Shown: in pieces, positions 26,512 to 34,172 of the stretch
How positions within the stretch are numbered: the first letter of the stretch is position 1
Layout: every line of letters starts with the position of its first letter
DNA from: Pseudomonas sp. GM78
GTDB lineage: Bacteria; Pseudomonadota; Gammaproteobacteria; Pseudomonadales; Pseudomonadaceae
DNA: 34,172 nt
Assembly: GCF_000282475.1 (NCBI RefSeq)
Contig: NZ_AKJF01000029.1
Span: 1 to 34,172, forward strand
Direction of reading: 5' to 3'
Translations under genes and position numbers: made by a program
The notes under the pieces: model-generated
What the model saw: only the letters and a program-made list of their open reading frames with translations
What the model was told of the DNA's origin: nothing
Databases searched by the model: none

Positions 26512-28443
26512 TCAAGCGATTACCGGAGCACGTGACCAATCCAATTGCCCAGCCGGCACCGGCCGCCCAAACCAGTAACCCTGCCCCAGGTGACTACCGT
26601 GTTCGAGCAGGAACGCCGCCTGCTCGACCTGCTCGATGCCTTCGGCTTGCACCTGCATGCCCATGCTCTGCGCCAGGGCGATGATTACCCGCACGATGGC
26701 CGCGTCGTCATCGTCCAACGGCAACCCGGCGACAAAGCCCTGGTCGATCTTGAGTTTCTGTACCGGGAGGCGCTTGAGCCGCAACAGCGACGAATAACCG
26801 GTGCCGAAATCATCAATGGCCAACTGCACACCCAACTCCCGTAGCCGGTGCATTTGCTCGAGCGCGACCTCTGGATCTTCCATCACCGCGCTCTCGGTGA
26901 CTTCCAGCTCCAGGCAGATTGGGTCCAGGCCGGTTTCGCGCAGCACCTGCGCAACCTGTTGGTAGAGCTCACGGCCGGCGAACAAACGCGATGACACATT
27001 CACCGCGACAAACGACAACGCCACGCCCGCCTGCTGCCATTGGCACATCTGCTCACAGGCCTGGCGCATCACCCAGGCGTCGATCTGGGCGATCAGCCCG
27101 GTTCGCTCGGCAACCGGAATGAATTGCGCAGGTGACACCATGCCGCGCTGCGGATGCTCCCAGCGCACCAGCGCCTCGACGCCGACCAGGCGACGGGTCT
27201 TGAGATCGTGAACCGGCTGGTAAAACACCCGTAGCTCGTCCTGCTCAAGCGCCCTGCGCAGCTCAGAGGCGGTCTCGACCCGCTGCTGGGCATGGGCGGT
27301 CAATTCTTCGGTGTACAGGGCATAGCCATTGCGCCCGGCGCTCTTGGCCTTGAACAGTGCCGAATCGGCGTTACGCAACAACTGCTCGGCACTCAATGCA
27401 TCACTGGGGAACTGGCTGATACCGATACTGGCGTTGATGAACAGCCGATGCCCCTGAATGTCGAAAGGCTCCTTGAGGCCCTCGATGATCCGCTGGGCCA
27501 GCGCCGCGGCCTGCATCAGTTGCGGACAGCTTTCGGCCAGCACGGCGAACTCATCGCCCCCCAGGCGCGCCAGGGTGACCCCAGGGTCGAACATGGCACG
27601 CAAGCGCTCGGCCACCGCCTTGAGCAATTGGTCACCCATCGAGTGCCCGAGGCTGTCGTTGATCATCACGAAGTGATCCAGATCGATCATCAGCAAGGCA
27701 CAGCCACGCTTGTGGATCTGCGCCGATGCCAGGGCTTGCGTGGCGCGGTCGGTGAACAGTAGTCGATTGGGCAGGCCGGTGAGCGGATCGTGATGAGCCA
27801 GGTGCCTCAATTCATGTTCAGAGTCCTTGATCGCGCTGATGTCGGAAAACACCGCCACGAATTGACTGCAACGCCCCTGGTCGTCGTGGATGATGCGGAT
27901 GGTTTGCCATTGCGGGTAGATTTCGCCGCTTTTGCGCCGGTTCCAGATTTCCCCGCTCCACTCGCCGACGCTGTTGAGCGTGGCGAACATCGCCTGGTAG
28001 AACGCGGGTGGATGATGCCCCGACTTGAACAGGCTGGGCTGACGTCCCAGCACTTCTTCACGCTGATAGCCGGTGATCTCCATGAAGGCGCGGTTCACAT
28101 GCACGATCCGCCCTTGGTGATCGGTGACCAACACCCCTTCACGGGTGCAATCGAACACGGCGGCGGCCTGGCGCAGACGCTCGCGGTCTTCGCTTCGTGC
28201 ACGCCATTTCGCGCCGACGCCCAGGCAACGCAACAGTCGACTCCGTACAATGAAGATCACGCCCGCGCTCAGCACCACCCAGGCATAACCGTTGATCAGT
28301 TGCCAGCGTAAGCGCTCGGCCGAGTTATCGAATAAACTGCTCAATAAATAGCCACTGAGCAGCATCCAGGCCACGGAAATCAGCAGGTAAAGCAGCGCTG
28401 CACGCATGGCATCGCGATAGCTGGCAGACATAAGGCTGTCCAT
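26512..28443 (-). CDS. Membrane PAS-GGDEF-EAL protein (PA0285/PipA-like phosphodiesterase)
   Basis: The product has 643 aa. Two N-terminal membrane helices (about 14-36 and 52-68) are followed by a PAS domain (~95-205), GGDEF (~215-375, GGDEF at 295-299) and EAL (~395-635). The EAL catalytic residues look intact: EAL 423-425, the DDFGTGYSSL loop 544-553, Lys565 and the EGIE glutamate at 601. The GGDEF motif is intact but the RxxD product-inhibition site is missing. It therefore probably degrades c-di-GMP, with GGDEF as an active or GTP-sensing partner. Position between oscA and desA matches PA0285 of P. aeruginosa. The ATG at 28443 has a poorly spaced AGGGA; the ATG at 28431 is an alternative. 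Confidence 0.92.
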   Translation of the reverse strand: MDSLMSASYRDAMRAALLYLLISVAWMLLSGYLLSSLFDNSAERLRWQLINGYAWVVLSAGVIFIVRSRLLRCLGVGAKWRARSEDRERLRQAAAVFDCTREGVLVTDHQGRIVHVNRAFMEITGYQREEVLGRQPSLFKSGHHPPAFYQAMFATLNSVGEWSGEIWNRRKSGEIYPQWQTIRIIHDDQGRCSQFVAVFSDISAIKDSEHELRHLAHHDPLTGLPNRLLFTDRATQALASAQIHKRGCALLMIDLDHFVMINDSLGHSMGDQLLKAVAERLRAMFDPGVTLARLGGDEFAVLAESCPQLMQAAALAQRIIEGLKEPFDIQGHRLFINASIGISQFPSDALSAEQLLRNADSALFKAKSAGRNGYALYTEELTAHAQQRVETASELRRALEQDELRVFYQPVHDLKTRRLVGVEALVRWEHPQRGMVSPAQFIPVAERTGLIAQIDAWVMRQACEQMCQWQQAGVALSFVAVNVSSRLFAGRELYQQVAQVLRETGLDPICLELEVTESAVMEDPEVALEQMHRLRELGVQLAIDDFGTGYSSLLRLKRLPVQKLKIDQGFVAGLPLDDDDAAIVRVIIALAQSMGMQVQAEGIEQVEQAAFLLEHGSHLGQGYWFGRPVPAGQLDWSRAPVIA

Positions 28444-28578
28444 GTCCCTACGAAAAAGTCGGGATTATAGTTTAAAGACACATCCTGCCACTCATATCTG
28501 AAAGGGCGACTGGTTTTATCTGTCCGCTTAGTGATAATGCATCGGCTGTTTTTTTCTTTTTCGAGGGCCCTATAGCCT

Positions 28579-29763
28579 ATGTGGTACGAAGGTTTTCTCG
28601 GCTTGTCGCCCTGGTCACTGGTGGCAGTCACCCTGCTGATGACCCACGTCACGATTATCGGCGTCACGGTCTATCTGCACCGTTACTCAGCCCATCGCTC
28701 GCTTGAGTTGAATGCCGGCCTGAAACATTTCTTCCGCTTCTGGCTGTGGTTGACCACGGCGCAGAACACCCGCGAGTGGACCGCCATCCACCGCAAGCAT
28801 CACGCCAAATGCGAAACCGTCGATGACCCGCACAGCCCGGTGGTCAAGGGCTTGTCCACCGTTCTGCGCAAAGGCGCCGAGCTGTACCGAGCCGAAGCGG
28901 AAAACCCCGAGACGCTGCGCATCTACGGCAAGAACTGCCCGGATGACTGGATCGAACGCAACGTCTACACCCGTTTTCCACTGCTGGGTGTAGCGATCAT
29001 GGCCGTTATCGACCTGCTGCTGTTCGGCACTATCGGCATCACCATCTGGGCCATCCAGATGATGTGGATCCCGGTGTGGGCCGCCGGTGTGGTCAATGGT
29101 CTGGGCCATGCCGTCGGCTACCGCAACTTCGAGTGCCGCGATGCGGCGACCAACCTGGTGCCCTGGGGCATCCTGATCGGTGGTGAAGAGCTGCATAACA
29201 ACCATCACACCTACCCTAACTCTGCAAAACTGTCGGTGAAGAAGTGGGAATTCGATCTGGGCTGGGCCTGGATTCAAATGTTCAGCTTCCTGCGCCTGGC
29301 CAAGGTCCAGCGGGTCGCGCCGATTGCCCATCGTGTCGAAGGCAAGGGCAACCTGGACATGGACACCGCCATGGCGATCCTCAACAACCGCTTCCAGATC
29401 ATGGCCCAGTACCGCAAGCTGGTGATCGGGCCGCTGGTCAAGCAAGAGCTGGAAAAGGTCGATCACTCGGTCCGCCACCAGTTCCACCGCGCCAAGCGTT
29501 TGCTCTCGCGGGAAACCAGCCTGCTGGACGACAAGCACCACGTACGCATCCAGAACATGCTCGAGCACAGCCAGGCACTGAAGGTAATCTACGAGAAACG
29601 CCTGGCCTTGCAGCAGATCTGGGTCAAGACCAGCTCAAATGGCCACGACATGCTGGCCGCCATCAAGGATTGGGTACACGAAGCCGAAGCCAGCGGTATT
29701 CAATCGCTGCGCGACTTCGCCGACCAGCTGAAAACCTATTCCCTGCGCCCAAGCGCTACCTGA
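28579..29763 (+). CDS. desA: DesA, delta-9 phospholipid/fatty-acid desaturase
   Basis: The product has 394 aa. The three His boxes of delta-9 desaturases are HRYSAH (34-39), HRKHH (71-75) and HNNHH (~210). Hydrophobic segments lie around 10-33 and 133-165. The C-terminal ~140 residues are charged and helical, as in DesA of P. aeruginosa (PA0286), which desaturates acyl chains of membrane phospholipids aerobically. It is divergent from the PAS-GGDEF-EAL gene with 135 bp between; the start ATG has only a weak, distant GAGGG. Confidence 0.93.
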   Translation: MWYEGFLGLSPWSLVAVTLLMTHVTIIGVTVYLHRYSAHRSLELNAGLKHFFRFWLWLTTAQNTREWTAIHRKHHAKCETVDDPHSPVVKGLSTVLRKGAELYRAEAENPETLRIYGKNCPDDWIERNVYTRFPLLGVAIMAVIDLLLFGTIGITIWAIQMMWIPVWAAGVVNGLGHAVGYRNFECRDAATNLVPWGILIGGEELHNNHHTYPNSAKLSVKKWEFDLGWAWIQMFSFLRLAKVQRVAPIAHRVEGKGNLDMDTAMAILNNRFQIMAQYRKLVIGPLVKQELEKVDHSVRHQFHRAKRLLSRETSLLDDKHHVRIQNMLEHSQALKVIYEKRLALQQIWVKTSSNGHDMLAAIKDWVHEAEASGIQSLRDFADQLKTYSLRPSAT

Positions 29764-29774
29764 AGCCGTTGATC

Positions 29775-29799
29775 GGTGCGCCCAATGCCCGGGCGCACC
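29775..29799 (+). terminator. Hairpin downstream of desA, possible terminator
   Basis: GGTGCGCCC (29775-29783) and GGGCGCACC (29791-29799) are perfectly complementary with a 7-nt loop, 12 bp after the desA stop. No T tract follows, so an intrinsic terminator is uncertain; it may stabilise the 3' end. Confidence 0.45.
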
Positions 29800-29911
29800 C
29801 TTCGGAACTTCGCTCTAAATCCCTTATCTCAATGACACTTCGCCATCCAGGCGGGCTTCGCTGTGGCCGCTTCGAACCCTGAGCGGTGCACGCCCTTGAG
29901 ATTTGGTGCCG

Positions 29912-30898
29912 ATGGTCAACAACCAGCAAGACTCATCCCTCACGCAGTGGCCCGAGGCCGCGCAAACCCTGATGGCGCTGATGCACGCCCAAGGCGAGGT
30001 GGCGCGCCTGAGCGAACGCGAACAGCTGCTCAACACCTTGCTGGTGAGCGTCAACGCGGTGCTGTGGGCATTCAATTGGGAAACCCGCCAGGTGCTGTAT
30101 GTCAGCCCCGCCTATGAACGGATTTTCGGCCGCAGCGCCGACCTGCTGTTGGCCGACTACAACCAATGGCGCGACAGCATTTACCCCGACGATCTCGAGT
30201 ACGCCGAGCGCAGCCTGGCGGACGTACTGGACAAAGGTGCCGTTGAAGACCGCGAGTACCGAATCATCACCGCCGATGGCCAGCTGCGCTGGATCAGCGA
30301 CAAGTGCTTCATCAACCGGCAGGCCGAGCCTGGGCAGCCGGTGATCATTGTCGGCATCGCCGAAGACATCACCGACAAGAAACAGCTGGAGTCCGAACTG
30401 CATCGGCTGGCGACCACCGACGCCCTGACCCGCAGCAGCAACCGCCGGCATTTCTTCGAAGGCGCCGACCACGAATTCGAACAGGCACGACAACAGTGCA
30501 CTCCGCTATCGTTTCTCATGCTGGACATCGATGACTTCAAGGTCATCAACGACACCTACGGCCACCAGGAAGGCGATAACGTGCTGCAGCACATTGCCGA
30601 AAGCGGCCGTGCTGCACTTCGCCGCGGCGATCTGTTCGGCCGCATTGGCGGCGAGGAGTTCGCCGCGGTATTCCCCGGCTGCACGCCGCAGATGGCGCTG
30701 CAAGTGGCTGAGCGCGTGCAACGGGAGATTCAGGCCTTGACCTTCAACCACGACGGCCAGACATTCGGCATCACCGTCAGTCAGGGGCTGACCAGCCTCA
30801 CGGCCGAGGATAAAAGCGTGGAAAGCCTGTTTGCCCGCGCGGATGCGGCGATGTATGAAGCCAAGCGCCAAGGCAAGAACCGAATCATCACGGCCTGA
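29912..30898 (+). CDS. PAS-GGDEF diguanylate cyclase (PA0290-like)
   Basis: The product has 328 aa from the ATG at 29912; GTG or TTG two or three codons upstream are possible and no clear ribosome site decides. A PAS_3-type domain with its PAC end (~45-155, IYPDDLEYAERS and EDREYRIITADGQLRWISD) is followed by a GGDEF domain (~165-325). The active site is GGEEF at 246-250, and the inhibitory site RRGD at 237-240 is intact, so it should make c-di-GMP with product feedback. There is no signal peptide or membrane segment, so it is cytosolic. It follows desA in the same direction, 148 bp on. Confidence 0.92.
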   Translation: MVNNQQDSSLTQWPEAAQTLMALMHAQGEVARLSEREQLLNTLLVSVNAVLWAFNWETRQVLYVSPAYERIFGRSADLLLADYNQWRDSIYPDDLEYAERSLADVLDKGAVEDREYRIITADGQLRWISDKCFINRQAEPGQPVIIVGIAEDITDKKQLESELHRLATTDALTRSSNRRHFFEGADHEFEQARQQCTPLSFLMLDIDDFKVINDTYGHQEGDNVLQHIAESGRAALRRGDLFGRIGGEEFAAVFPGCTPQMALQVAERVQREIQALTFNHDGQTFGITVSQGLTSLTAEDKSVESLFARADAAMYEAKRQGKNRIITA

Positions 30899-30916
30899 CC
30901 CGTCCAACACATAACT

Positions 30917-30999
30917 CCTGTAGGAGCTGGCTTGCCAGCGAAGGCGGTGTATCAGACTCACCGAGTCGTCTGGATTCGCTGGCAAGCCAGCTCCTACAG
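30917..30999. repeat. REPIN, GCTGGC class (TAGGAG variant)
   Basis: CCTGTAGGAGCTGGCTTGCC to 30942 faces its complement at 30975-30999. It fills the gap between the convergent diguanylate cyclase and HDOD genes. Confidence 0.88.
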
Positions 31000-31014
31000 A
31001 GGTCTGCGCCAGCC

Positions 31015-32229
31015 TTATTTCTTGCGCATCCGCACCAACTCCGGCAAGCCGATCTTCAGCAGCCGCGCCGTTCGGCTATTGGCCAACGCCTCAAGGCCCT
31101 CATGCTCGGTCAGGCGTGCCAGTTGCGCCGCCATGTTCATCACCAGGGCCTCGCGGGAGTAAACCCCGCCACCGAGCTGGTAAACCGCCGCAATCAGCTG
31201 CCGCAGCTCCAGCGGCAGGCGCCAGCGGGTGCGCAGCGCCGAACCGTAGGCGGCACCGAACTCGGCCAACGCCTCGCCCACTTGCTCCTGCTCGTCCAGG
31301 TCGCCACCGGCCTGTTTCCACTCCTGCAAACAACGCAGCAACGCCAGGTCGCCCAGCCGATGCAGCATGCCGGCGCAGTAGCAACGTGCCTGATCCAGAT
31401 CCAGCAAGCGCGCCAGCGTTCGCGCGTACTCAGCGGTGTGCAGCGACAAATCCCAGTAACGCTCGGCATAGTCCGCCAGCTGTGGATCGCTGAGCCGCGA
31501 ATTGCGCTTGAGTGTCAGGCCCAGGATAAGGTTCATGCTCTGCCCGGTGCCCAAACGGTGCAGTGCCTGGGACAGCGTCTGCACGGCGGTGCCATGGTGC
31601 TGGGCAGCGCTGTTGGCGGCGGCGATCAGCACGGCGGTGACCTGTGGATCGGTGCGGATCTCATCTTCCAGCACCGTCAAATCCAGACCATTGGGATTGA
31701 GGCTTCGCTTGACCGCCACTTGCACGTCGGTCATCAGCGGCGCGCCTTCCGCCAGTTCGCGACGGCGCTCGAGGAACACGGACAACGTCATGCCCGGCGC
31801 CAGCGTCGGCACCTCGCACGATACCTCTTCCCCGGCGTTCAGCAGCAAAGCCTGCAGGCGCTGGGTCAGGCTTGCCATGTTCAGGGGTTTGGTCAGGTAC
31901 GCGGCGGGGGCCAGCGGCAAGGCCTCTCGTACGCTCGCACTGTCATTGCGGCTGCTCATCAGAATGAAGGGCAACGGTGGATTGCGCTTGCGCTGGCGCA
32001 CACTGCGCAACACATTCAGGCCATCGACGCCTGGCAACTCCCAGTCGGCGATGACCAGGTCGTAAGGGTTCGACGCCAGCAACGCCAACGCCTGCTGACC
32101 ATCGGCACACAAATCCAGCCGCGCATCGCAGCGAACGTTCAACAACACTTCCTTGAGCAGATCGCGGGTCCATGGGTCGGCCTCGGCGATCAGCACTCTC
32201 GGAATCGCGGGTAAAATGACGACTGTCAT
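31015..32229 (-). CDS. Receiver-HDOD domain protein (PA0267-like)
   Basis: The product has 404 aa, with GGGAG about 6 nt before ATG. The N-terminal receiver domain (~10-130) has the phosphoacceptor Asp62 in VIADWELPG, a Ser in LMSSRND and the Lys in YLTKPLN. The HDOD domain (~160-370) shows the typical helical pattern (LEDEIRTDPQVTAVLIAAANSA, LSQALHRLGTGQSMNLIL, YCAGMLHRLGDLAL). HDOD proteins usually lack catalytic HD residues and signal through protein contacts. The partner kinase is not in the window. The position next to gabT-gabD matches P. aeruginosa as I recall it. Confidence 0.9.
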   Translation of the reverse strand: MTVVILPAIPRVLIAEADPWTRDLLKEVLLNVRCDARLDLCADGQQALALLASNPYDLVIADWELPGVDGLNVLRSVRQRKRNPPLPFILMSSRNDSASVREALPLAPAAYLTKPLNMASLTQRLQALLLNAGEEVSCEVPTLAPGMTLSVFLERRRELAEGAPLMTDVQVAVKRSLNPNGLDLTVLEDEIRTDPQVTAVLIAAANSAAQHHGTAVQTLSQALHRLGTGQSMNLILGLTLKRNSRLSDPQLADYAERYWDLSLHTAEYARTLARLLDLDQARCYCAGMLHRLGDLALLRCLQEWKQAGGDLDEQEQVGEALAEFGAAYGSALRTRWRLPLELRQLIAAVYQLGGGVYSREALVMNMAAQLARLTEHEGLEALANSRTARLLKIGLPELVRMRKK

Positions 32230-32317
32230 ACAGCTCTCCCTGGCAATGCGTGAACCTTAGCCAAAGCCGGCCATCGGTTACAGCGCTAATACGCGGTTTT
32301 GCCTTTTAGAGGGCATG

Positions 32318-32343
32318 AAAAAACCCGCCGAAGCGGGTTTTTT
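32318..32343 (-). terminator. Rho-independent terminator of gabT
   Basis: AAAAAACCCGC, CGAA, GCGGGTTTTTT forms a perfect stem with T tracts on either strand, about 25 bp past the gabT stop. It separates gabDT from the HDOD gene, which runs the same way. Confidence 0.92.
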
Positions 32344-32366
32344 GTGAAGCAGGTCACACTCGGTGA

Positions 32367-33644
32367 TCAGAGCTCGGAGAAGCACTCTTCGATGATCGCC
32401 AGACCTTTGTCCAGTTGCTCGTCCGGCGAAGTCAGCGGTACCAGGACGCGCAGAACGTTGCCGTAGGTGCCGCAGGACAGCAGGATCAGACCCTTGTCGC
32501 GAGCCTTGGCCACAACGGCTGCCACGGCGGTCGGGTTCGGCTTGTGGCTGTCGCCACCTTCGAACAGCTCGACAGCGATCATCGCGCCCAGGGCACGCAC
32601 TTCGCCGATCACCGGGTACTTGGCCTGGATGGCTTTCAGGCCAGTCACCAGACGCTCGCCGACAGCCTTGCAGCGGTCCAGCAGGTGCTCTTCTTCGAAC
32701 ACTTCCATCACGGCCAGGGCCGCGGCGCAAGCGATCGGGCTACCGGCGTAGGTGCCGCCCAGGCCGCCTGGAGCGATGGCGTCCATGTATTCAGCCTTGC
32801 CGCACACACCGGCCAACGGGAAGCCGCCAGCGATGGATTTGGCGAAGGTGGTCAGGTCGGCAGCAACGCCCATCTGTTCCATGGCGAAGAAAGTACCGGT
32901 ACGGCCTGCGCCGGTTTGTACTTCGTCAGCGATCAACAGGATGCCGTGCTGGTCGCACAGGGCACGCAGACGCTTCATGAATTCTTTTGGAGCGACGTAG
33001 AAACCACCTTCGCCCTGAACCGGCTCGATGATGATGGCAGCGATGTCACGCGGCTCGGCGTCGTTCTTGAAGATGCGCTCGATGCTGGCGATCGAATCGT
33101 CGATGCTCACGCCATGCAGTTCGTTCGGGTACAGCGCGCGGAACACGCCGCCTGGCATCAGGCCCATGCCGGCCGAGTAAGGCACGACTTTACCGGTCAG
33201 GCCCAGGGTCATCATGGTACGGCCGTGATAAGCGCCGGTGAACGCGATCACGCCGGCACGGCCAGTGGCGGCACGGGCGATCTTGATGGAGTTTTCCACG
33301 GCTTCGGAACCGGTGGTCACCAGCAGGGTTTTCTTGGCGAAATCACCTGGCACCTTGGCGTTGATTTTTTCGCACACTTCTACGTACGGCTCGTAGGCCA
33401 GTACCTGGAAGCAGGTGTGGGTCAGCTTGTTCAGCTGCTCGGTCACGGCGGCGATGACTTTCGGGTGCACGTGGCCGGTGTTCAGCACGGCGATACCGCC
33501 GGCGAAATCGATGAACTCGCGACCTTCAACGTCGGTCACAGTCGCGTTCTTCGCGGACTCGGCGAAGATCGGGTGAATCTGGCCAACACCACGTGGAACT
33601 GCATTGGTACGGCGGGCCATCAAATCAGCGTTAGTCTTGCTCAT
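32367..33644 (-). CDS. gabT: GabT, 4-aminobutyrate (GABA) aminotransferase
   Basis: The product has 425 aa from the ATG at 33644, with GAGGAA upstream; an ATG four codons earlier is less well placed. It is a class III PLP aminotransferase: GSEAVENSIKIARAATGR, GAYHGRT, IIIEPVQGEGG, LIADEVQTGAGRTG (Asp240 to the pyridine N), and the PLP lysine Lys269 in FAKSIAGGFPLAG. It converts GABA and 2-oxoglutarate to succinate semialdehyde and glutamate. GabD, just upstream in the same direction, oxidises the semialdehyde to succinate. Confidence 0.96.
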   Translation of the reverse strand: MSKTNADLMARRTNAVPRGVGQIHPIFAESAKNATVTDVEGREFIDFAGGIAVLNTGHVHPKVIAAVTEQLNKLTHTCFQVLAYEPYVEVCEKINAKVPGDFAKKTLLVTTGSEAVENSIKIARAATGRAGVIAFTGAYHGRTMMTLGLTGKVVPYSAGMGLMPGGVFRALYPNELHGVSIDDSIASIERIFKNDAEPRDIAAIIIEPVQGEGGFYVAPKEFMKRLRALCDQHGILLIADEVQTGAGRTGTFFAMEQMGVAADLTTFAKSIAGGFPLAGVCGKAEYMDAIAPGGLGGTYAGSPIACAAALAVMEVFEEEHLLDRCKAVGERLVTGLKAIQAKYPVIGEVRALGAMIAVELFEGGDSHKPNPTAVAAVVAKARDKGLILLSCGTYGNVLRVLVPLTSPDEQLDKGLAIIEECFSEL

Positions 33645-33773
33645 TACATTCCTCATTCGCCGCTCATCGGTCGGCGTGGTTCAAGGATTAAGCGGCGGGG
33701 AAGCAACCGCAGCAGCATGCGATGATCGACTGCTACAGCGTTCCCGGCCACAGAGAAAATTCCGGTTGAAGCA

Positions 33774-33805
33774 CGCAAAGGGTCAGCGCTCTCGTGCCCT
33801 TTGCG
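33774..33805 (-). other. Intercistronic hairpin between gabD and gabT
   Basis: CGCAAAGGG (33774-33782) and CCCTTTGCG (33797-33805) form a 9-bp stem with a 14-nt loop. There is no T tract on the minus strand, so it is probably an mRNA-stability or partial-attenuation element rather than a full terminator. Confidence 0.5.
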
Positions 33806-33828
33806 TTTGAAGCAATCTCTTACCGGGC

Positions 33829-34172
33829 TTAGATGCCCAGGCAGAGGTATTTGATTTCCAGGTAATCTTCGATGCCGTACTTGGAACCTTCACGGCCCAG
33901 GCCCGAGGCCTTGATGCCGCCGAATGGCGCGACTTCGTTGGAGATCAGACCGGTGTTGACGCCGACCATGCCGTATTCCAAGGCTTCTGCCACGCGGAAC
34001 ACGCGACCCAGGTCACGAGCATAGAAGTACGAAGCCAGGCCGAACTCGGTGTCGTTGGACATCGCGATTACGTCGGCTTCGTCTTTGAAGCGGAACAGTG
34101 GAGCCAGTGGGCCGAAGGTTTCTTCCTTGGCCACGGCGGCGTTGTTCGGCACGTTGGTCAGGATGGTCGGCT
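33829..34172 (-). CDS. gabD: GabD, succinate-semialdehyde dehydrogenase (C-terminal part, 5' end outside window)
   Basis: About 114 C-terminal residues are present and the frame runs off the window end. The sequence PTILTNVPNNAAVAKEETFG then GPLAPLFRFKDEADVIAMSN is the conserved C-terminal aldehyde dehydrogenase region, followed by NDTEFGLASYFYARDL, EYGMVGVNTGLISNEVAPFG and GIKASGLGREGSKYGIEDYL. The EETFGP segment carries the catalytic glutamate region of the NAD(P) site. NADP-dependent GabD is preferred because gabT follows in the same direction 184 bp on. Confidence 0.95.
   Translation of the reverse strand, partial: PTILTNVPNNAAVAKEETFGPLAPLFRFKDEADVIAMSNDTEFGLASYFYARDLGRVFRVAEALEYGMVGVNTGLISNEVAPFGGIKASGLGREGSKYGIEDYLEIKYLCLGI

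Noticed and set aside
26512-28443. PipA-like (phage-inducible in P. aeruginosa) gene taken as a sign of a prophage
   Set aside because: No phage structural, integrase or lysis gene is near, and the neighbourhood is conserved core pseudomonad order.
28444-28578. Search for a riboswitch or strong promoter before desA
   Set aside because: The 135-bp stretch is AT-rich with a GATAAT-like hexamer, but no convincing -35 or RNA fold could be supported by eye.

Overview
The window looks like chromosomal DNA of a fluorescent Pseudomonas, close to the P. fluorescens/P. putida groups. The grounds are GC-rich pseudomonad codon use, REP/REPIN palindromes typical of P. fluorescens genomes, and gene orders that match what I remember of P. 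aeruginosa: exbD-exbB-tonB near ats genes, cysAWT-sbp-oscA-(PAS-GGDEF-EAL)-desA, and HDOD-gabT-gabD. No rRNA, tRNA, CRISPR array, prophage or complete insertion sequence was seen.

Region 1 (1-17068) is a sulfate-ester and organosulfur scavenging island. From the left it holds a sigma-54-type AAA+ regulator that seems to have lost its C-terminal DNA-binding domain at a REP element, an RBBP9-type hydrolase, and a dedicated tonB-exbB-exbD energiser. Next come an outer-membrane TonB-dependent receptor divergent from a LysR regulator, a sulfatase/phosphonate-monoester-hydrolase-like enzyme, and AtsK (Fe(II)/2-oxoglutarate alkylsulfatase) divergent from a second, paralogous LysR regulator. The island ends with the sulfate-ester ABC transporter (atsR divergent from atsBC) and arylsulfatase AtsA. 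The inferred logic is that the ester crosses the outer membrane through the receptor powered by TonB/ExbBD, AtsRBC imports it, AtsK/AtsA/the second sulfatase release sulfite or sulfate, and the Cys pathway assimilates it. Several promoters share short motifs (TTAG-RY-CTAA and CTTAT-K-C), which suggests one regulon. Several products (AtsK, AtsR, and Sbp/OscA further right) contain no Met or Cys beyond the initiator, a sulfur-sparing signature.

Region 2 (17069-22128) is mixed. It holds a membrane fatty-acid desaturase divergent from an AraC-family regulator, a hipBA toxin-antitoxin pair whose toxin stop abuts the AraC stop, a Crp/Fnr-family regulator, and a divergent DUF962/Mpo1-like membrane protein.

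Region 3 (22129-26500) is the inorganic sulfate uptake operon oscA-sbp-cysT-cysW-cysA, read leftward, with an inverted-repeat candidate CysB site upstream of oscA and a REPIN between oscA and sbp.

Region 4 (26501-34172) holds a membrane PAS-GGDEF-EAL protein, the DesA delta-9 desaturase, a PAS-GGDEF diguanylate cyclase, a receiver-HDOD protein, and the GABA catabolic genes gabT and gabD (gabD cut by the window end).
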